Shown one piece after another: positions 1 through 11,200 of a DNA stretch of 64,000 nt. This DNA is from Lampris incognitus (lineage: Eukaryota; Chordata; Actinopteri; Lampriformes; Lampridae), in assembly GCF_029633865.1 (NCBI RefSeq), contig NC_079213.1, positions 102,386,923 through 102,450,922 of the forward strand, given 5' to 3'. The notes beneath the pieces are model-generated. The model was not told the DNA's origin. It saw nothing but the letters and a program-made list of their open reading frames with translations, and did not search any database. Position 1 is the stretch's first letter. Every line of letters begins with the position of its first letter. The position numbers were made by a program, and so were the translations under genes.

Positions 1-1330
1 TTGTGTTAAACAATCTCATTAAAAGCTCCACTGCCATCTCTCCTAAACATCTCCATGTCTGCATAGGTATGAACAACCACCTTTCTACTCGTCTTCCTCT
101 TCATAGCTGCCCTCACTTCCTTGCACCGCACTTCCTGATTCACTATCCCCACATCATCCAACCTTCTCTCTCTCATTTTTGTCATTCATCAGCCCCTAAA
201 AGTACTCCTTCCACCTTCTCAACACACTCTCCTTGTTGGTCAGCACATTTCTATCTCTATCCTTTATCATCCTAACCTGCTGCACATCCTTCCCAGCTTG
301 GTCCCTCTATCTAGCCAATCAGTACAAGTCCTTTTCTCTTTCCTCAGTGTCTAACCTCTCATACAACTCATCATACGCCTTTTCCTTTGCCTTCGTGTCT
401 TTCTTTGTTTTATGCCACATCTCCTTGTACTCCTGTCTACTTTCTTCATCTCTCTAACTATCCCACTTCTTCACCAACCTCTTCCTCTTTCCTGTATTTC
501 CTTATTCCCCACCAAGTCTCCTTGTCTTCCTTTCTCTATTCAGACGACACACCAAGTACCTTCCTAGCTGTCTCCCTCACCATTTCTGCAGTAGTTGCCA
601 GCCATCCAGCAACTCTTCACTACCACCAATGCTTGTCTTAAATCCTCCTTGAACTCCACACAACAGTCTTCCTTCTTAAACTTCTACCATTTGATCCTTA
701 GCTCTGCCTTCACTCACTTCCTCTTCTTGATCTCCAAAGTCATCCGACACACCACCGTCTGATGTTGCCTAGCTATATTCTCCCATTACCACCTTGCAGT
801 TTCCAATCTCTTTCAGATTGCACCTCCTGCATAAAATATAGTCCACTTGTGTGCACCTTCCTCCACTCTTATACATCACCGTGTTCCTCCCTCTTCTTGA
901 AATACATATTCACCACAGCCATCCACATCCTTTTTGCAAAATCCACCAGTCTGTCTTTCCACATTCCTCTAATTGACATCATACCTGCCCATCACCTCCT
1001 TGTCACCTCTGTTCCCTTCACCAACATGCCCATTGAAGTCTGCTCCAATCACCACTCTCTCCTCCTTGGGTACACGTTCCACCACTTCATCCAACTCACT
1101 CCAGAATTATTCTTTCTCTTCCACCTCACACCCAACTTGCAGGGCACATGTGCTGACAACAGTCATCATCAAACCTTTGATTTCCAGCTTCATACTCATC
1201 ACTCTGTCTGACACTATCTTCAGATCCAACACACTCTTGACATACTCTTCCTTCAGGATGACCCCTACCCATTTCTCCTCCCATCTGCCATGGTAGAAGA
1301 GTTTGAACCTACTTCTGAAGCTCTTGGCCT
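1..1330 (-). mobile_element. RTE-clade LINE fragment, degenerate, runs off left edge
   Basis: Read on the minus strand, this stretch encodes broken pieces of the same polyprotein as the element at 54.4-57.0 kb. Near 1310-1110 it reads KLFYHG, then VGVILKEEYVKSVL and DRVMSMKLEI, which line up with the endonuclease domain of that copy. Lower coordinates correspond to the linker and the start of the reverse transcriptase. Many frameshifts and stops make it a dead copy. The 5' end is truncated near 1330 and the rest continues beyond base 1. Assignment to the RTE clade rests on the endonuclease opening and overall protein style, not on a search. Confidence 0.85.
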
Positions 1331-1639
1331 TACTCCGCAAGTGTCCAAATAAATTTTGTTGCATTTAAGAGTAACACAACAGTCGCTTCTCCTATTGGAT
1401 ATATTCAGTTTGGAAAGTAATTGTGAGGGGCAAAGTTTCCTTGTTACAAAGAATTTTTTTCCTTTGTTTTTATGACAATAGACAGTTGTGATACATATAT
1501 TACAATGCATCAAACAGAATTATCTTTTTTTGTCCCCTATTTATAACAGTAAGAATAGTAAAACAGTAGAACAGCAGAAAATGGGGGTGCTGTTTTTTTA
1601 AAATAAAACCATAATCATATACAAGCAAAAACTGAACTT

Positions 1640-2270
1640 AATGGAAAATTTTTACTTTTTTAACAACTTGGGTCTCATTTGCGTAGTTTTTGCCATTGTG
1701 CATATTGATTATATTATTTTACTCACCGGCTTCATTTTGTAGATTTTGGACACGGGATCACCGCTGGATTCTTTTCAGCGGTGTCTTATGGGACAACGGA
1801 AAATGAGTCTTAAATGTGTCCTTTAAACAAAAAACGCTCTTAGTGTTCCAGTCAGACTATGTCCATGATTGTCCATTATCTATGACTTCTCTATTGTTCT
1901 GGCCAGGTAGTTTATGGATGGTTAACATTACTTACGGTAAGTATAGGCTGCTCAGTCCTGCAAGTTGAACCAGGAAGTAAATCAGCAGTTATCCACCATT
2001 GATAATATTGGACATTTCAGATAATAACTTTTAACTTTCACTTTTGTTTTCACTTGCAAATATGTGGTTTACATAATTTGGTTAAACTGAACTTGTTGAA
2101 CCATGTCTGATGTTAGTGTTCAATTGTCCCATAAGACAACGTTGTAAAGCCGAGTCCTGTGTCCAAAATGACGCCAGTGAGTAAAATCATATCATATGCA
2201 CAATGGTAAAAGCTATGCAAATAAGACTCAGGTTGGTTGTAAATAAATTTTAATTTAAAATCCTTTCCAG
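1640..2270. repeat. Long imperfect inverted repeat, possible MITE
   Basis: The arm at about 1667-1800 is matched in reverse complement by about 2123-2235. Shared blocks include 'ttgccattgtgcatat', 'attttactcac', 'ttttggacac' and 'tgtcttatgggacaa'. The arms are roughly 115-135 bp and about 320 bp of AT-rich DNA separates them. A weaker match extends outward to about 1640 and 2270. There is no coding content. The structure suggests a non-autonomous DNA transposon or a local inverted duplication; I could not find a target duplication. Confidence 0.65.
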
Positions 2271-3043
2271 TGGGTGGTACGGAGGCTGAATTTCCGAGGG
2301 TGCTGTTGCGCCTGGGTCTGCAGCTTGTAGGGGGCCTGGGAAAATTGCAAGTTGAGTTTTGAGCGCAGGCCCCACACACCTGTTTTATAAAGCACCACTC
2401 CAAGTCATATTTTTTATCGCTGAATGCGGGACTAGCCTATACATTGTGGACAGCACTTATACGTAATGGTTTCTCTGATTTCTTCTCACCAACAGTAACC
2501 ACATAGCCAAAGCCATCATCAAAGACCCATCAACTGAGAATAGAAGAAATTCACTATTACTTTTAAATTTCTGGGGAAAACGTTATTTCTTTTTATTTAT
2601 GGCACCAAAGACTGCTGGGAAAGTGGAATAACCATATAGTGTTATTTTATTGCTCACTGACTGTCATGATTCCTCCGTTCATGAGTGTTTATTCTATCAG
2701 CTAGCTTGGGCTGTTAAAGTTAGCTAGCAAGGTAAAAAATACCATAACTTGTGTAAGTGAGGAGGATCACAATGTCTTCTGGATACAAGCACAAATGTGG
2801 TGCACAGAAAAGAAAAGAAAAACGTGGGGGAGAGAGAGAAAGAGAGAGAGAGAGGATTCCAAGGCTTGTCATTCAGGAGAAGTTTCCAGCTCTTGTCACT
2901 TACCTGACTGCTAGTCCTGGGATCAGGTAAAACCTTCAGCCAGTTAGTCCAATAAGTGAGTAATTCAATTTGCATTAATGTTTGATCAATCTGATATTAA
3001 TCACAGGCCCATGATCCATTTTTGCACCCAGAATTTAACACCC
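2271..3043. other. No gene recognised
   Basis: A GC-richer patch lies at 2270-2400 and a GA-rich low-complexity stretch at 2825-2855. No exon with convincing splice sites and no named repeat were seen. Confidence 0.5.
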
Positions 3044-3422
3044 AGCGGATTAGGGGTGTAAGAAAATATCGATAGACTCAAGTATCGCGAGCTTTTGTGA
3101 TACTGTATCAATTCTCAAAAACACTATATCCATTTTAATTGTTTACATGTAAAGGTTTGTGACAAAAATTTTGTGTTGTGTGTTAACCCCACGACCACTA
3201 GATAATAGTGCTGTAATCTATCTTCAGCCATTTGACTCCTCCACTCCAACGCAACAATGTAAGCTGAGACAGGAAGTACCATGAGCACAAAGAACACAGG
3301 CCTATGAAATCGCAATATATTGCCTTTCTTACAGTATCTCAATATATTGAATCGCAACCACTGTATCATGATACGTATTGTATCGCCAGATTCTCGCCAA
3401 TACACAGCCTACTCAATCCGCT
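3044..3422. mobile_element. Non-autonomous hAT-like MITE
   Basis: The outer ends are inverted: 'agcggatt' at 3044-3051 and 'aatccgct' at 3415-3422, followed inward by 'aggggtgta' on the left and its imperfect partner 'tacacagcct' on the right. The interior is rich in 'atatcgata/gtatcga' words, as in many small fish hAT derivatives. It has no coding capacity. Superfamily is inferred from end style only; an 8-bp target duplication was not found. Confidence 0.5.
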
Positions 3423-3499
3423 TTTTGGTTTGTCACTAACTGAGGTGAGAAAGCTAGCATACAAATTTGCAGTGGTAAGGGAGCTGTAGTTTCCACCAG

Positions 3500-4735
3500 C
3501 CTGGGCTGAAAAAGAAAAAGCCAGCAGCGAGTGGTTTACATGCTTCTTCAAGCAGCACCTTACACTCTCTCAGGAAGCCAGAGGCAACTAGCCTTACCAG
3601 GGCAAGTGCCTGTAACAAGGAGAATATCAAGGCTTTCTTTGACAATCTGGAGAAGTTGTTAGGCGACATTCACTGGGACCAGGGGACATCTGGAATATGG
3701 ATGAAACTGGTCTGACAACTGCAGAAATCAGACAGATTGGTGGCCGGGCATGGATTTAAACAGGTAGAGTCACGGTCATCTGGTGAAAGCGGTACTCAAG
3801 TGTTCAAAGGAAAAGCCATGCTTACTCCTTCTCGACAACCACAGCTCCTATCTTTCCACTGATGGGCTAGATTTTGCCAAAGAAAATGGCATAATTATGC
3901 TCTCCTTCCTACCCCACTGCTCACATAGGCTGCAACCTTTGAAGTGAATGGTTTATGGGCCACTGAAGAGGCACATAAACTCAGTGTCTGATTCCTGTAT
4001 GAGGAACAACCCAGGGAAAACAATCACAATCTATGGCATCCCTCGGATTGTGGTAATTGCATATCCTCTGGCTGCAGCCCCACTCAATATTCAGGCTGGC
4101 TTTTGGGTGACACCTTACTACAGGGATGTTTCCTTAGAGACAGAATTCTCTTATATCTCAGATCACCCCTTTCAGAACCAAGCCCTTCGGAGTCCCAGCA
4201 CCAACCCAGTACTTCCAGGCCCCAGCCCAGCACCAACCCATTCTTGCCAGGCCCCAGCACTAATCCAGCCCTGCCCATTAGCACCACCTCACCCTTGCCT
4301 AGCAATGCCAGCTCCAACCACAAATCAACTCCAGAGGACATTTGGCCATACCCAAAAGCTGATCCAAGAAAACCAGCCTACCAACCAAGAAAAAAAGCAA
4401 GAAAAGCTGCTGTTCTCACTGACACACCAGTGAAGGAGGAACTTGTGGCTGAAAGGCAGGCACACGGTAAAAATAATCTATTCCGAAAGAAATGTGGGGG
4501 AATCAAATGAAAACACCAAAGAAAAAGAATGCAGATATAAAAAGACTCCGGATGCCTCTTCATCAGATGAAGATGAGTGCCTGTGCCTTGTTTGTGTGGA
4601 GCCATTTGAGAACAGCCATCCAAAGGAGACTTAGGTCCAGTGCGTGAAATGCAGACAGTGGGCTCATGAAGAGTGTACCCCTGGCAAGGCAATTTATGTG
4701 TCAGAACTGCAATTCTGATGATGAGTCTGATTTGT
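3500..4735 (+). pseudogene. pogo/Tigger-type transposase pseudogene with C-terminal PHD-like finger
   Basis: Three-frame reading gives a decayed DDE transposase of the pogo/jerky type. At 3560-3750 it reads [22 protein letters not shown] and then [13 protein letters not shown], which holds the conserved first catalytic Asp region. A proline-rich stretch at 4160-4320 precedes PEDIWPYPKADPRK and VLTDTPVKEEL at 4335-4440, typical of the end of the DDE domain. Near 4570-4730 follows a Cys/His-rich tail (CLVCVEPFENS, an in-frame TAG, VQCVKCRQWAHEECT, then CQNCNSDDES in a shifted frame) resembling the PHD-like finger of some fish pogo elements. Several frameshifts and stops show it is dead. A host-domesticated origin is possible but not supported. 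Confidence 0.75.
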
Positions 4736-5032
4736 AAGGATTGAGATTTGTTTGAATGCTTGACATGTTTTATTTGAAAGTTCGTTTGAAATGATTTTCC
4801 AGTTGTAGTTGGGACTGATTTAACGGCCACATTCCAGGATTGATTCAAGTTTAATGATTAATCGATCTATTTTTCTGCAGCTGAATTTAATTTTGAATTT
4901 GAAAAAAAAAACCCAACAATGAACTGGCTTGTTTTGTTGCAAAATCCAGTTTGACATCTTACCCCACATAGTGTGACATCTTACCTGCTGGTGGGGCAAC
5001 GTGTCACATGTGCACAATAAACCTGTACTGAA

Positions 5033-5449
5033 GGTGTCTGGGTGGTGGAGCGGTCTATTCTGTTGCCTACCAACACGGGGATTGCCAGATCAAGTCCCTG
5101 TGTTCCCTTCGGCTTGGTCTGGCGTCCCTACAGACACAATTGGCCTGGTCTGTGGGTGGGAAGCTGGGTGTGCATGTGTCCTGGTCACTGCAATAGCGCC
5201 TCCTCTGGTCAGTCGGGGTCCCTGTTCAGGGGGGGAGGGGGATCCGGGGGAAATGGCGTGATCCTCCTACGTGCTACGTTCCCTTGGCGAAACTCCTGAC
5301 TGTCAGGTGATTGGAGGAGGCATGTGGTAGTCTGCAGCCCTCCCCGGATTGGCAGAGGGAGTGGAGCAGCGACCGGGACGACTCGGAAGAGTAGGGTAAT
5401 TGGCCAAGTACAATTGGGGAGGAAAAGGGGGGGGGGGCAAAAAAAAAAT
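5033..5449 (+). mobile_element. SINE-A, full-length with target duplication
   Basis: tRNA-derived head at 5033-5100, a GC-rich body with 'ggtagtctgcagccctcc', and an A-rich tail at about 5439-5448. It is flanked by the 10-bp direct repeat 'ctgtactgaa' at 5023-5032 and 5450-5459. The B-box-like motif is mutated ('gatcaagtccc'). Confidence 0.85.
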
Positions 5450-5811
5450 CTGTACTGAAATAAGATCTGAAATAAAAATGAAATGAATACAAAATATATG
5501 CCTGAGAATTTGTTCTTTCATTTGGTATGCAGTTTTTAACAATATGATGTATTGATCCCAAGATATATACATAAGAGTATGAAAAATGTGACACGATGCC
5601 CTGGTCTCCCCTATCTAAGAACCTCTCTCGTTGAGTCTTAATGGCAAAGGTAAGTCTTTCCATGATAAAAAAATATGGATTATCCCAACCCAATAATCAA
5701 TCGTAGATGCCTCTGATTTTAACCAATTCTTTGTTTACACCTTTTTGCTTGCATCCAAAAGATTTCCCATTAGCACTTCGAACTTGTGGTTTCTTATCTT
5801 TGGCTCTCTAG
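5450..5811. other. No gene recognised
   Basis: AT-rich sequence after the SINE, leading to the polypyrimidine-type sequence before the exon at 5812. Nothing else recognised. Confidence 0.5.
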
Positions 5812-5961
5812 CTCAGGAAACAGGCTGCTATGGAGCTGAGGGCCCTGAAGGCTGAGCTGGCCCAGAAGAAGAGCCAATCGTCTCTTTGTGGACTGCTGGT
5901 CTCGCCAGGTTTTGAAGCCAAAACACAGGACAGACCAAACGCTCCAAGTACCAGCAGCTAG
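5812..5961 (+). CDS. spata1: Probable last coding exon of SPATA1 (partial)
   Basis: An acceptor-like 'tttggctctctag' precedes an open 49-codon segment ending in TAG at 5959-5961. It begins LRKQAAMELRALKAELAQKK, a charged coiled-coil-like end, followed by a low-complexity tail. From memory this resembles the C-terminus of SPATA1, a coiled-coil spermatogenesis-associated protein. Context agrees: in vertebrates SPATA1 lies tail to tail with CTBS, and here the exon is on the plus strand just beyond the 3' end of minus-strand ctbs. No other exon of this gene was recognised between 1 and 5811; earlier exons may lie to the left of the window. Alternatives are another coiled-coil gene of this neighbourhood (for example SSX2IP) or a chance open frame. 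Confidence 0.5.
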   Translation, partial: LRKQAAMELRALKAELAQKKSQSSLCGLLVSPGFEAKTQDRPNAPSTSS

Positions 5962-6470
5962 TTCAACATGGTCAGTACACACGTCTGTGGTCAAGTCTTC
6001 ACTGAAATCTAGATGAATGGGTGTGCTACATGTCCCTAACCTCGCAAAGCCAGCCTAAATCTCGCAGGCTCAGCTTTCACTATGCGAGATATAAGCTCTG
6101 CCCCAAATCCATACTATAACACTATATCGTACCTACTATGTACTAATCGTCATAGTATACTATTTTGATGGTATGTCAGACATGAATGTACCAGCCATTT
6201 GATTCTAACAGGAAATGCATGTGCCGTGTTTCCTGCAGCACATGTATTTTCTGTTAGTACACACCGGCAAAACTACAACAGAGGAGAATGCGCCAATTTC
6301 AAACAAAAACAATTATTAGAATCTACTTTGGATTTATTAGTTTGTCTTGTTTTCATTAATTATTCTTTTTGCCGTTCTCCTTTGACACAGAAGAGACACT
6401 CTTATAGATGACAGCTGATTCATTCACTTACTCCAGTGTCATGTCACTCAACAAAGATTAGAAAGGTTAG
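5962..6470. other. No gene recognised
   Basis: Mostly AT-rich. No polyadenylation signal could be tied convincingly to the exon ending at 5961. Confidence 0.45.
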
Positions 6471-6803
6471 GCTTTTTTTTTTTTTTTTGATTCTCCCCTA
6501 TTGTATCCGGCCAATTACTCCACTCTTCCGAGCCATCCCGGTCGTACCTCCACCCCCTCTTCCAATCCGGGGAGGGCTGAAGACTACCACATGCCTCCTC
6601 CAATACATGTGGAGTCGCCAGCCGCTTCTTTTCACTGAGGAGTTTCACCAGGGGCGTGTAGCACGTGGGAGGATCACGTGATTTCCCCCAGCCCCCCCCC
6701 CCCAAACAGGCACTCCGACCGACCAGAGGCGGCGCTAGTGCAGTAACCAGGACACACGCACATCCGGCTTCCCACCCGCAGACATGGCCAATTGTGTCTG
6801 TCA
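6471..6803 (-). mobile_element. SINE-A, 5'-truncated, minus strand
   Basis: Begins with a T run (the A-tail on the other strand) at 6471-6488, then the complement of the SINE-A body through 'ccgaccagaggcggcgctag' to 'gccaattgtgtctg' near 6800. The tRNA-like head is missing. It abuts Repeat C directly. Confidence 0.8.
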
Positions 6804-6968
6804 TTGTAACTCTAGGTAATGGTCACGGCAATTTGCATATGAAACCGATCGTTGGTTTCGGTCTTTATACCACTGTATTGTTTATAAGGGAGGGGACACC
6901 TGCATTCAGCTGAGACTGAAGAGGTCACTAAGGTGAGTGATGAAATGTTTCTCTCAATAAAAGTTGCG
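6803..6968 (+). repeat. Repeat C, partial copy
   Basis: Shares 'cattgtaactct', 'gactgaagaggtcact' and 'gagtgatgaaa' with copies at 13498-13855 and 24995-25300. No coding content. Family unknown to me. Confidence 0.75.
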
Positions 6969-7092
6969 TCCAGTTGATTTTTCCCTTTTCTCTCCCCAGT
7001 TGCATCTGGGGAGAGAAAGGGGAAATGACAAATGGCCATATTAACTTTCATTTTGTAGCCTTGCTTTCATTTTGTAACCTCTTCTACCACAT

Positions 7093-7173
7093 TGAGTTTT
7101 TCCATCAGATGGTTGCCAGAGCACAAGCTGCCAACAAACTTGTGCTCTGGCAACCATCTAATGGAAAAACTCA
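7093..7173. repeat. Near-perfect hairpin, 35-bp arms, 11-nt loop
   Basis: The arm at 7093-7127 ('tgagtttttccatcagatgg' onward) pairs with 7139-7173 with one mismatch; the loop is 'ctgccaacaaa'. The same hairpin recurs in the second copy near 11997-12077. Pre-miRNA-like in size, but it belongs to a duplicated repeat. Confidence 0.8.
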
Positions 7174-7366
7174 CGTGGCAGAAGAAGAATCACCTATGTG
7201 GACAACTTATTAAGGGACAGTCAGTTATGTAGACAGTAGTTATGGTGCATCCTGATGGACGACCTAGGTAAGGTAGGTAAAGTTGTAGACTATGAATATT
7301 GTGGTGTTAATTAAGTGGGTATGCCCGTGTGCATGTGTGTGTTAATATTAGCTGCTGTTCTGTATC

Positions 7367-7545
7367 CCCCCCCCCCTTTTCTCCCCAGTTGCATCTGGCC
7401 AATCACCCCACTCTTCCAAGCCGGCCTGGTCACTGCTCCACCCCCTCTGCCGATCCGGAGAGGGCTGCAGACTACCACATGTCTCCTCCGATACATGTGG
7501 AGTCACCAGCCATTTCTTTTCACCTGACAGTGAGGGGTTTCCACC
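7367..7545 (-). mobile_element. SINE-A, truncated, minus strand
   Basis: C-run, then the complement of the SINE-A tail and body ('cagttgcatctggccaatca' to 'tcacctgacagtgaggggtt'). The head-side half is missing. Confidence 0.8.
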
Positions 7546-7547
7546 AT

Positions 7548-7807
7548 TGATGCCCCAACTCATCTTTTTATCAAGTATGGTGATGTGCACCTTGAATGAT
7601 GTTCTCTCTACATTTGTAACGATTTTGTACCGTTTTGTATTTTGATACTGTTTAAAGTTTTCTTCCTCACTTTTTGTTACGAATGTTAAAACTCCTTTGC
7701 TGGGGTTCATTCGATGTGGTCTACTTTTGTATTGTTGACAATGCTGGTCAGATTCAAGTGGTTTTAAATCTCCTCTGAACTTTTTAACAAAAGCAAGCAA
7801 CTCTGAA
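7548..7807 (-). other. Unidentified open segment with a splice-acceptor-like start
   Basis: On the minus strand a pyrimidine-rich 'gccttttgtccatttcag' is followed by about 86 open codons (LLAFVKKFRGDLKPLES, KGVLTFVTKSEEENFKQY, TFKVHITILDKK-like segments, with local Lys/Glu richness) before the frame runs into the SINE-A copy at 7545. I do not recognise the protein. It could be a relic exon or transposon coding sequence, or chance. No partner exon or donor site was found. Confidence 0.25.
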
Positions 7808-7815
7808 ATGGACAA

Positions 7816-8240
7816 AAGGCGTCAGAAATTTTTTTTTTAAATTATTTAGTAACTTAAATTTTTAAACAATTTTATCACAAAAATAACTTTCTGAAAAATA
7901 TCAAGGAGCAAAGATCTGGGCGATAAGCTCATGAACACTGATTAGTTAATAATAGTGTGGGTATTTTTGTTTTTTTTTTTCACACAAAATTCATCAAGAG
8001 CAATTTACGTTTTCAATGAAGTACATTCATTTCACATGGTTGAGCAGTCTTAAAAACCACAGTCGCAGACAACGGCAACAAAAAGCTACAGCAAATTCAA
8101 GTGCAAGTGTGTATCCCCAAGCTATGAAGCCAGAGACATCCTGATCGAACTGACTTGACAACAAATGGGAGAGAAGTGGAGGAGGGCGAGGGGGATTCAG
8201 GGGTCATGAAAATTTCTCCGGCAAGGCAAGGGTTTCCAAG
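7816..8240. other. Region 3' of ctbs, probably its 3' UTR in part
   Basis: AT-rich with homopolymer runs. On the minus strand it follows the ctbs stop at 8241. No AATAAA was seen on the minus strand. Confidence 0.3.
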
Positions 8241-11200
8241 CTAACAAGCCACCAGGGCATTCCACATCGCCGCCGTCTGTTGCTGGGCAACCGGATCGTC
8301 GCTGTAGTCCAAGATGTTGCCGTTCCACATGCCGATCCCCCTCAGGCCCTTAGATTTCACCGAACCCGCTTTGGCACAAACACTGTCTGGATCATCATAC
8401 CACACCTGGTGAATCTGCCCGCTCTCGTCCTGGGAGGGAGAAAAAAAATTGCAGATCATAAACGATGCATTTTGTAAACTGGCTTCATCAGTGTGCGAAT
8501 GTGTGGCATACACTGTAAAGTGCTTTGAGGGGTTGATAGACTAGAAAGGCGCTATATAAAATGCAGTCCATTTACCATTTAAAGGAAGTTCAGTAATAAT
8601 TTGACCCCTATGAACGCAGCAGGAATGATCTGTCAGTTAATTCGGTAAATTAACAATTTTGTGCATAAAATACAGTTTTGCACACAAAAGTACAATGTGA
8701 GAAAAGTGAAAAAAATTCATAGAATAAGACTGTGTGTGTGTGTGTGTGTTTTTTATATAGAAGTGTGTTGATGGGTAGTGTTGGAGCAAATAGCTTCTTA
8801 AAAGGTTTTTTTTCCCCATTTGTTTTGTTCGGGATGTGACACGAGTTGTGAGGGTAAAAAAGCTGACACTTAAACCAGGTGTCCCAAACATGACTATGTA
8901 TGTGTGTGTGTGTATATATATATATTATGATATAAGCTGATCAAAGCTAACAAAGCTAAATATAGGCTCAAGAGTATGTGTGAGTGAGCTTAACTTTATC
9001 TGCAGCCTTCTTTTAAACCTGCCATCAACATGCAATCTACACTCACTGGCCACTTTATTAGGTACACCTTGCTAGTACCGGGTTGGACCCCCTTTTGCCT
9101 TCAGAACTGCCTTAATCCTTTGTGGCATAGATTCAACAAGGTACTGGAAACATTCCTCAGAGAGTTTGGTCCATATTGACATGATAGCATCACGCAGTTG
9201 CTGCAGATTTGTCGGCTGCACATCCACGATGCGAATCTCCCGGTCCACCACATCCCAAAGGTGCTCTATTGGATTGAGATCTGGTGACTGTGGAGGTCAT
9301 TTGAGTACAGTGAACTCATTGTCATGGTCAAGAAACCAGTCCGAGATGATTCGAGCTTTATGACATGGCGCGTTATCCTGCTGGAAGTAGCCATCAGAAG
9401 ATGGGAACACTGTGGTCATAAAGGGATGGACATGGTCAGCAACAATACTCAGGTAGGCTGTGGCGTTGACACGATGCTCAATTGGTACTAAGGGGCCCAA
9501 AGTGTGCCAAGAAAATATCCCCCACACCATTACACCACATACCACCAGCCTGAACTGTTGATACAAGGCAGGATGGATCCATGCTTTCATGTTGTTGACG
9601 CCAAATTCTGACCCTACCATCTGAATGTCGCTGCAGAAATCGAGACTCATCAGACCAGGCAACGTTTTTCCAATCTTCTGTTGTCCAATTTTGGTGAGCC
9701 TGTGCGAATTGTAGCCTCAGTTTCCTGTTCTTAGCTGACAGGAGTGGCACCCGGTGTGGTCTTCTGCTGCTGTAGCCCATCTGCCTCAAGGTTCGACGTG
9801 TTGTGCGTTCAGAGATGCTTTTCTGCATACCTCGGTTGTAATGAGTGGTTATTTGAGTTACTGTTGCCTTTCTGTCAGCTCGAACCAGTCTGGCCATTCT
9901 CCTCTGACCTCTGGCATCAACAAGGCATTTTCGCCCACAGAACTGCCGCTCACTGGATATTTTCTCTTTTTCGGGCCATTCTCTGTAAACCCTAGAGATG
10001 GTTGTGCGTGAAAATCCCAGTAGATCAGCAGTTTCTGAAATACTCAGACCAGCCCGTCTGGCACCAACAACCATGCCACGTTCAAAGTCACTTAAATCAC
10101 CTTTCTTCCCCATTCTGATGCTCGGTTTGAACTGCAGCAGATCGTCTTGACCATGTCTACATGCCTAAATGCATTGAGTTGCTGCCATGTGATTGGCTGA
10201 TTAGAAATTTGTGTTAACGAGCAGTTGGACAGGTGTGCCTAATAAAGTGGCCGGTGAGTGTATACCTGGACAGGTTATCCTATCTAACCCCAGGTACTCA
10301 CTTCTTAGCTGTTCTTTTTCCCAGTGTTATGTCCGCTCTGTAACTGAGTTTCGTTTATTTGTGTTCATTATGCAAAGCAAACAAGTCTATGGGATGTTGG
10401 CTGCTCTGTCCAAAGTCTACCAAAACAAGCACAACACTCCCCTTTTTAGCTGAAGGGATCATTTGTATGACCATGGTTGGAGGCGTCAGTAACAAGTTGT
10501 TTTGCAGCAGTGGTGTTTGCAGCTGCTGAGTATTGCCATGGTGACTGATGGAGGAAAGGAGTTTTGAGCATTTAATGAGCAGAGGGAAAACTTCAGAATG
10601 AGCTGCAGTATGTCAGACTACTGCTTCATTGGATCAGGAATCAGGAATTGGGAACATTTATTTGTTGTTTCATTTCATGTACTTGCATACATGAAATGAA
10701 ATGAAATATCATTTCCCCCAGCAGCGCAACACAAAGACAAAAACACATCCAAAACCTACAAGAACACATATCCAAGCTACTAAGAAAAAAAAAACTACAA
10801 AAACACATATATCCAACATATCCACAAGAAAAAATTTCACTGTCCAAGAGAGCGAATGCCAGATGACTGTCAGAACTGCTGGTCTGCATGGGCTAGCAGT
10901 TAGCTTAGCCTGCCCCGCTTCCGCATCCTGTCAGACCGCCCTCGGTATTTCCTCTTAGGGCACAGCTCCGAGCATGGCCGTCCATAGTCCTTGGGCCCAC
11001 CGGACGCATCAGACCAGGTTCCCCCAGCCAATCCAACGCCAGCTATCCCAGCCAGACACCCTCGTCACACTTCCCTGCACTCCACACGACGACACTAACA
11101 ACACAGTCAACGCCAGGTGAGGCCACTGCCAGACCACCCCCGGTGTTATCGGAACTGCCGGTCTGCATGGGCTAGCAGTTAGCTTAGCCTGCCCTGCTTC

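Larger units (their letters stand above)
7026..7545 (+). repeat. Direct repeat unit, copy 1 (hairpin block plus SINE-A)
   Basis: About 330 bp at 7026-7366 are nearly identical (about 6 differences by eye) to 11930-12268. Both are followed at the same junction by a minus-strand SINE-A copy, here truncated at about 7545. The copies are 4.9 kb apart, with ctbs exons 6 and 7 between them. Confidence 0.85.

Noticed and set aside
2461-2620. Possible host exon after 'ttctcaccaacag'
   Set aside because: Short open reading without recognisable protein or donor site; could not be linked to spata1.
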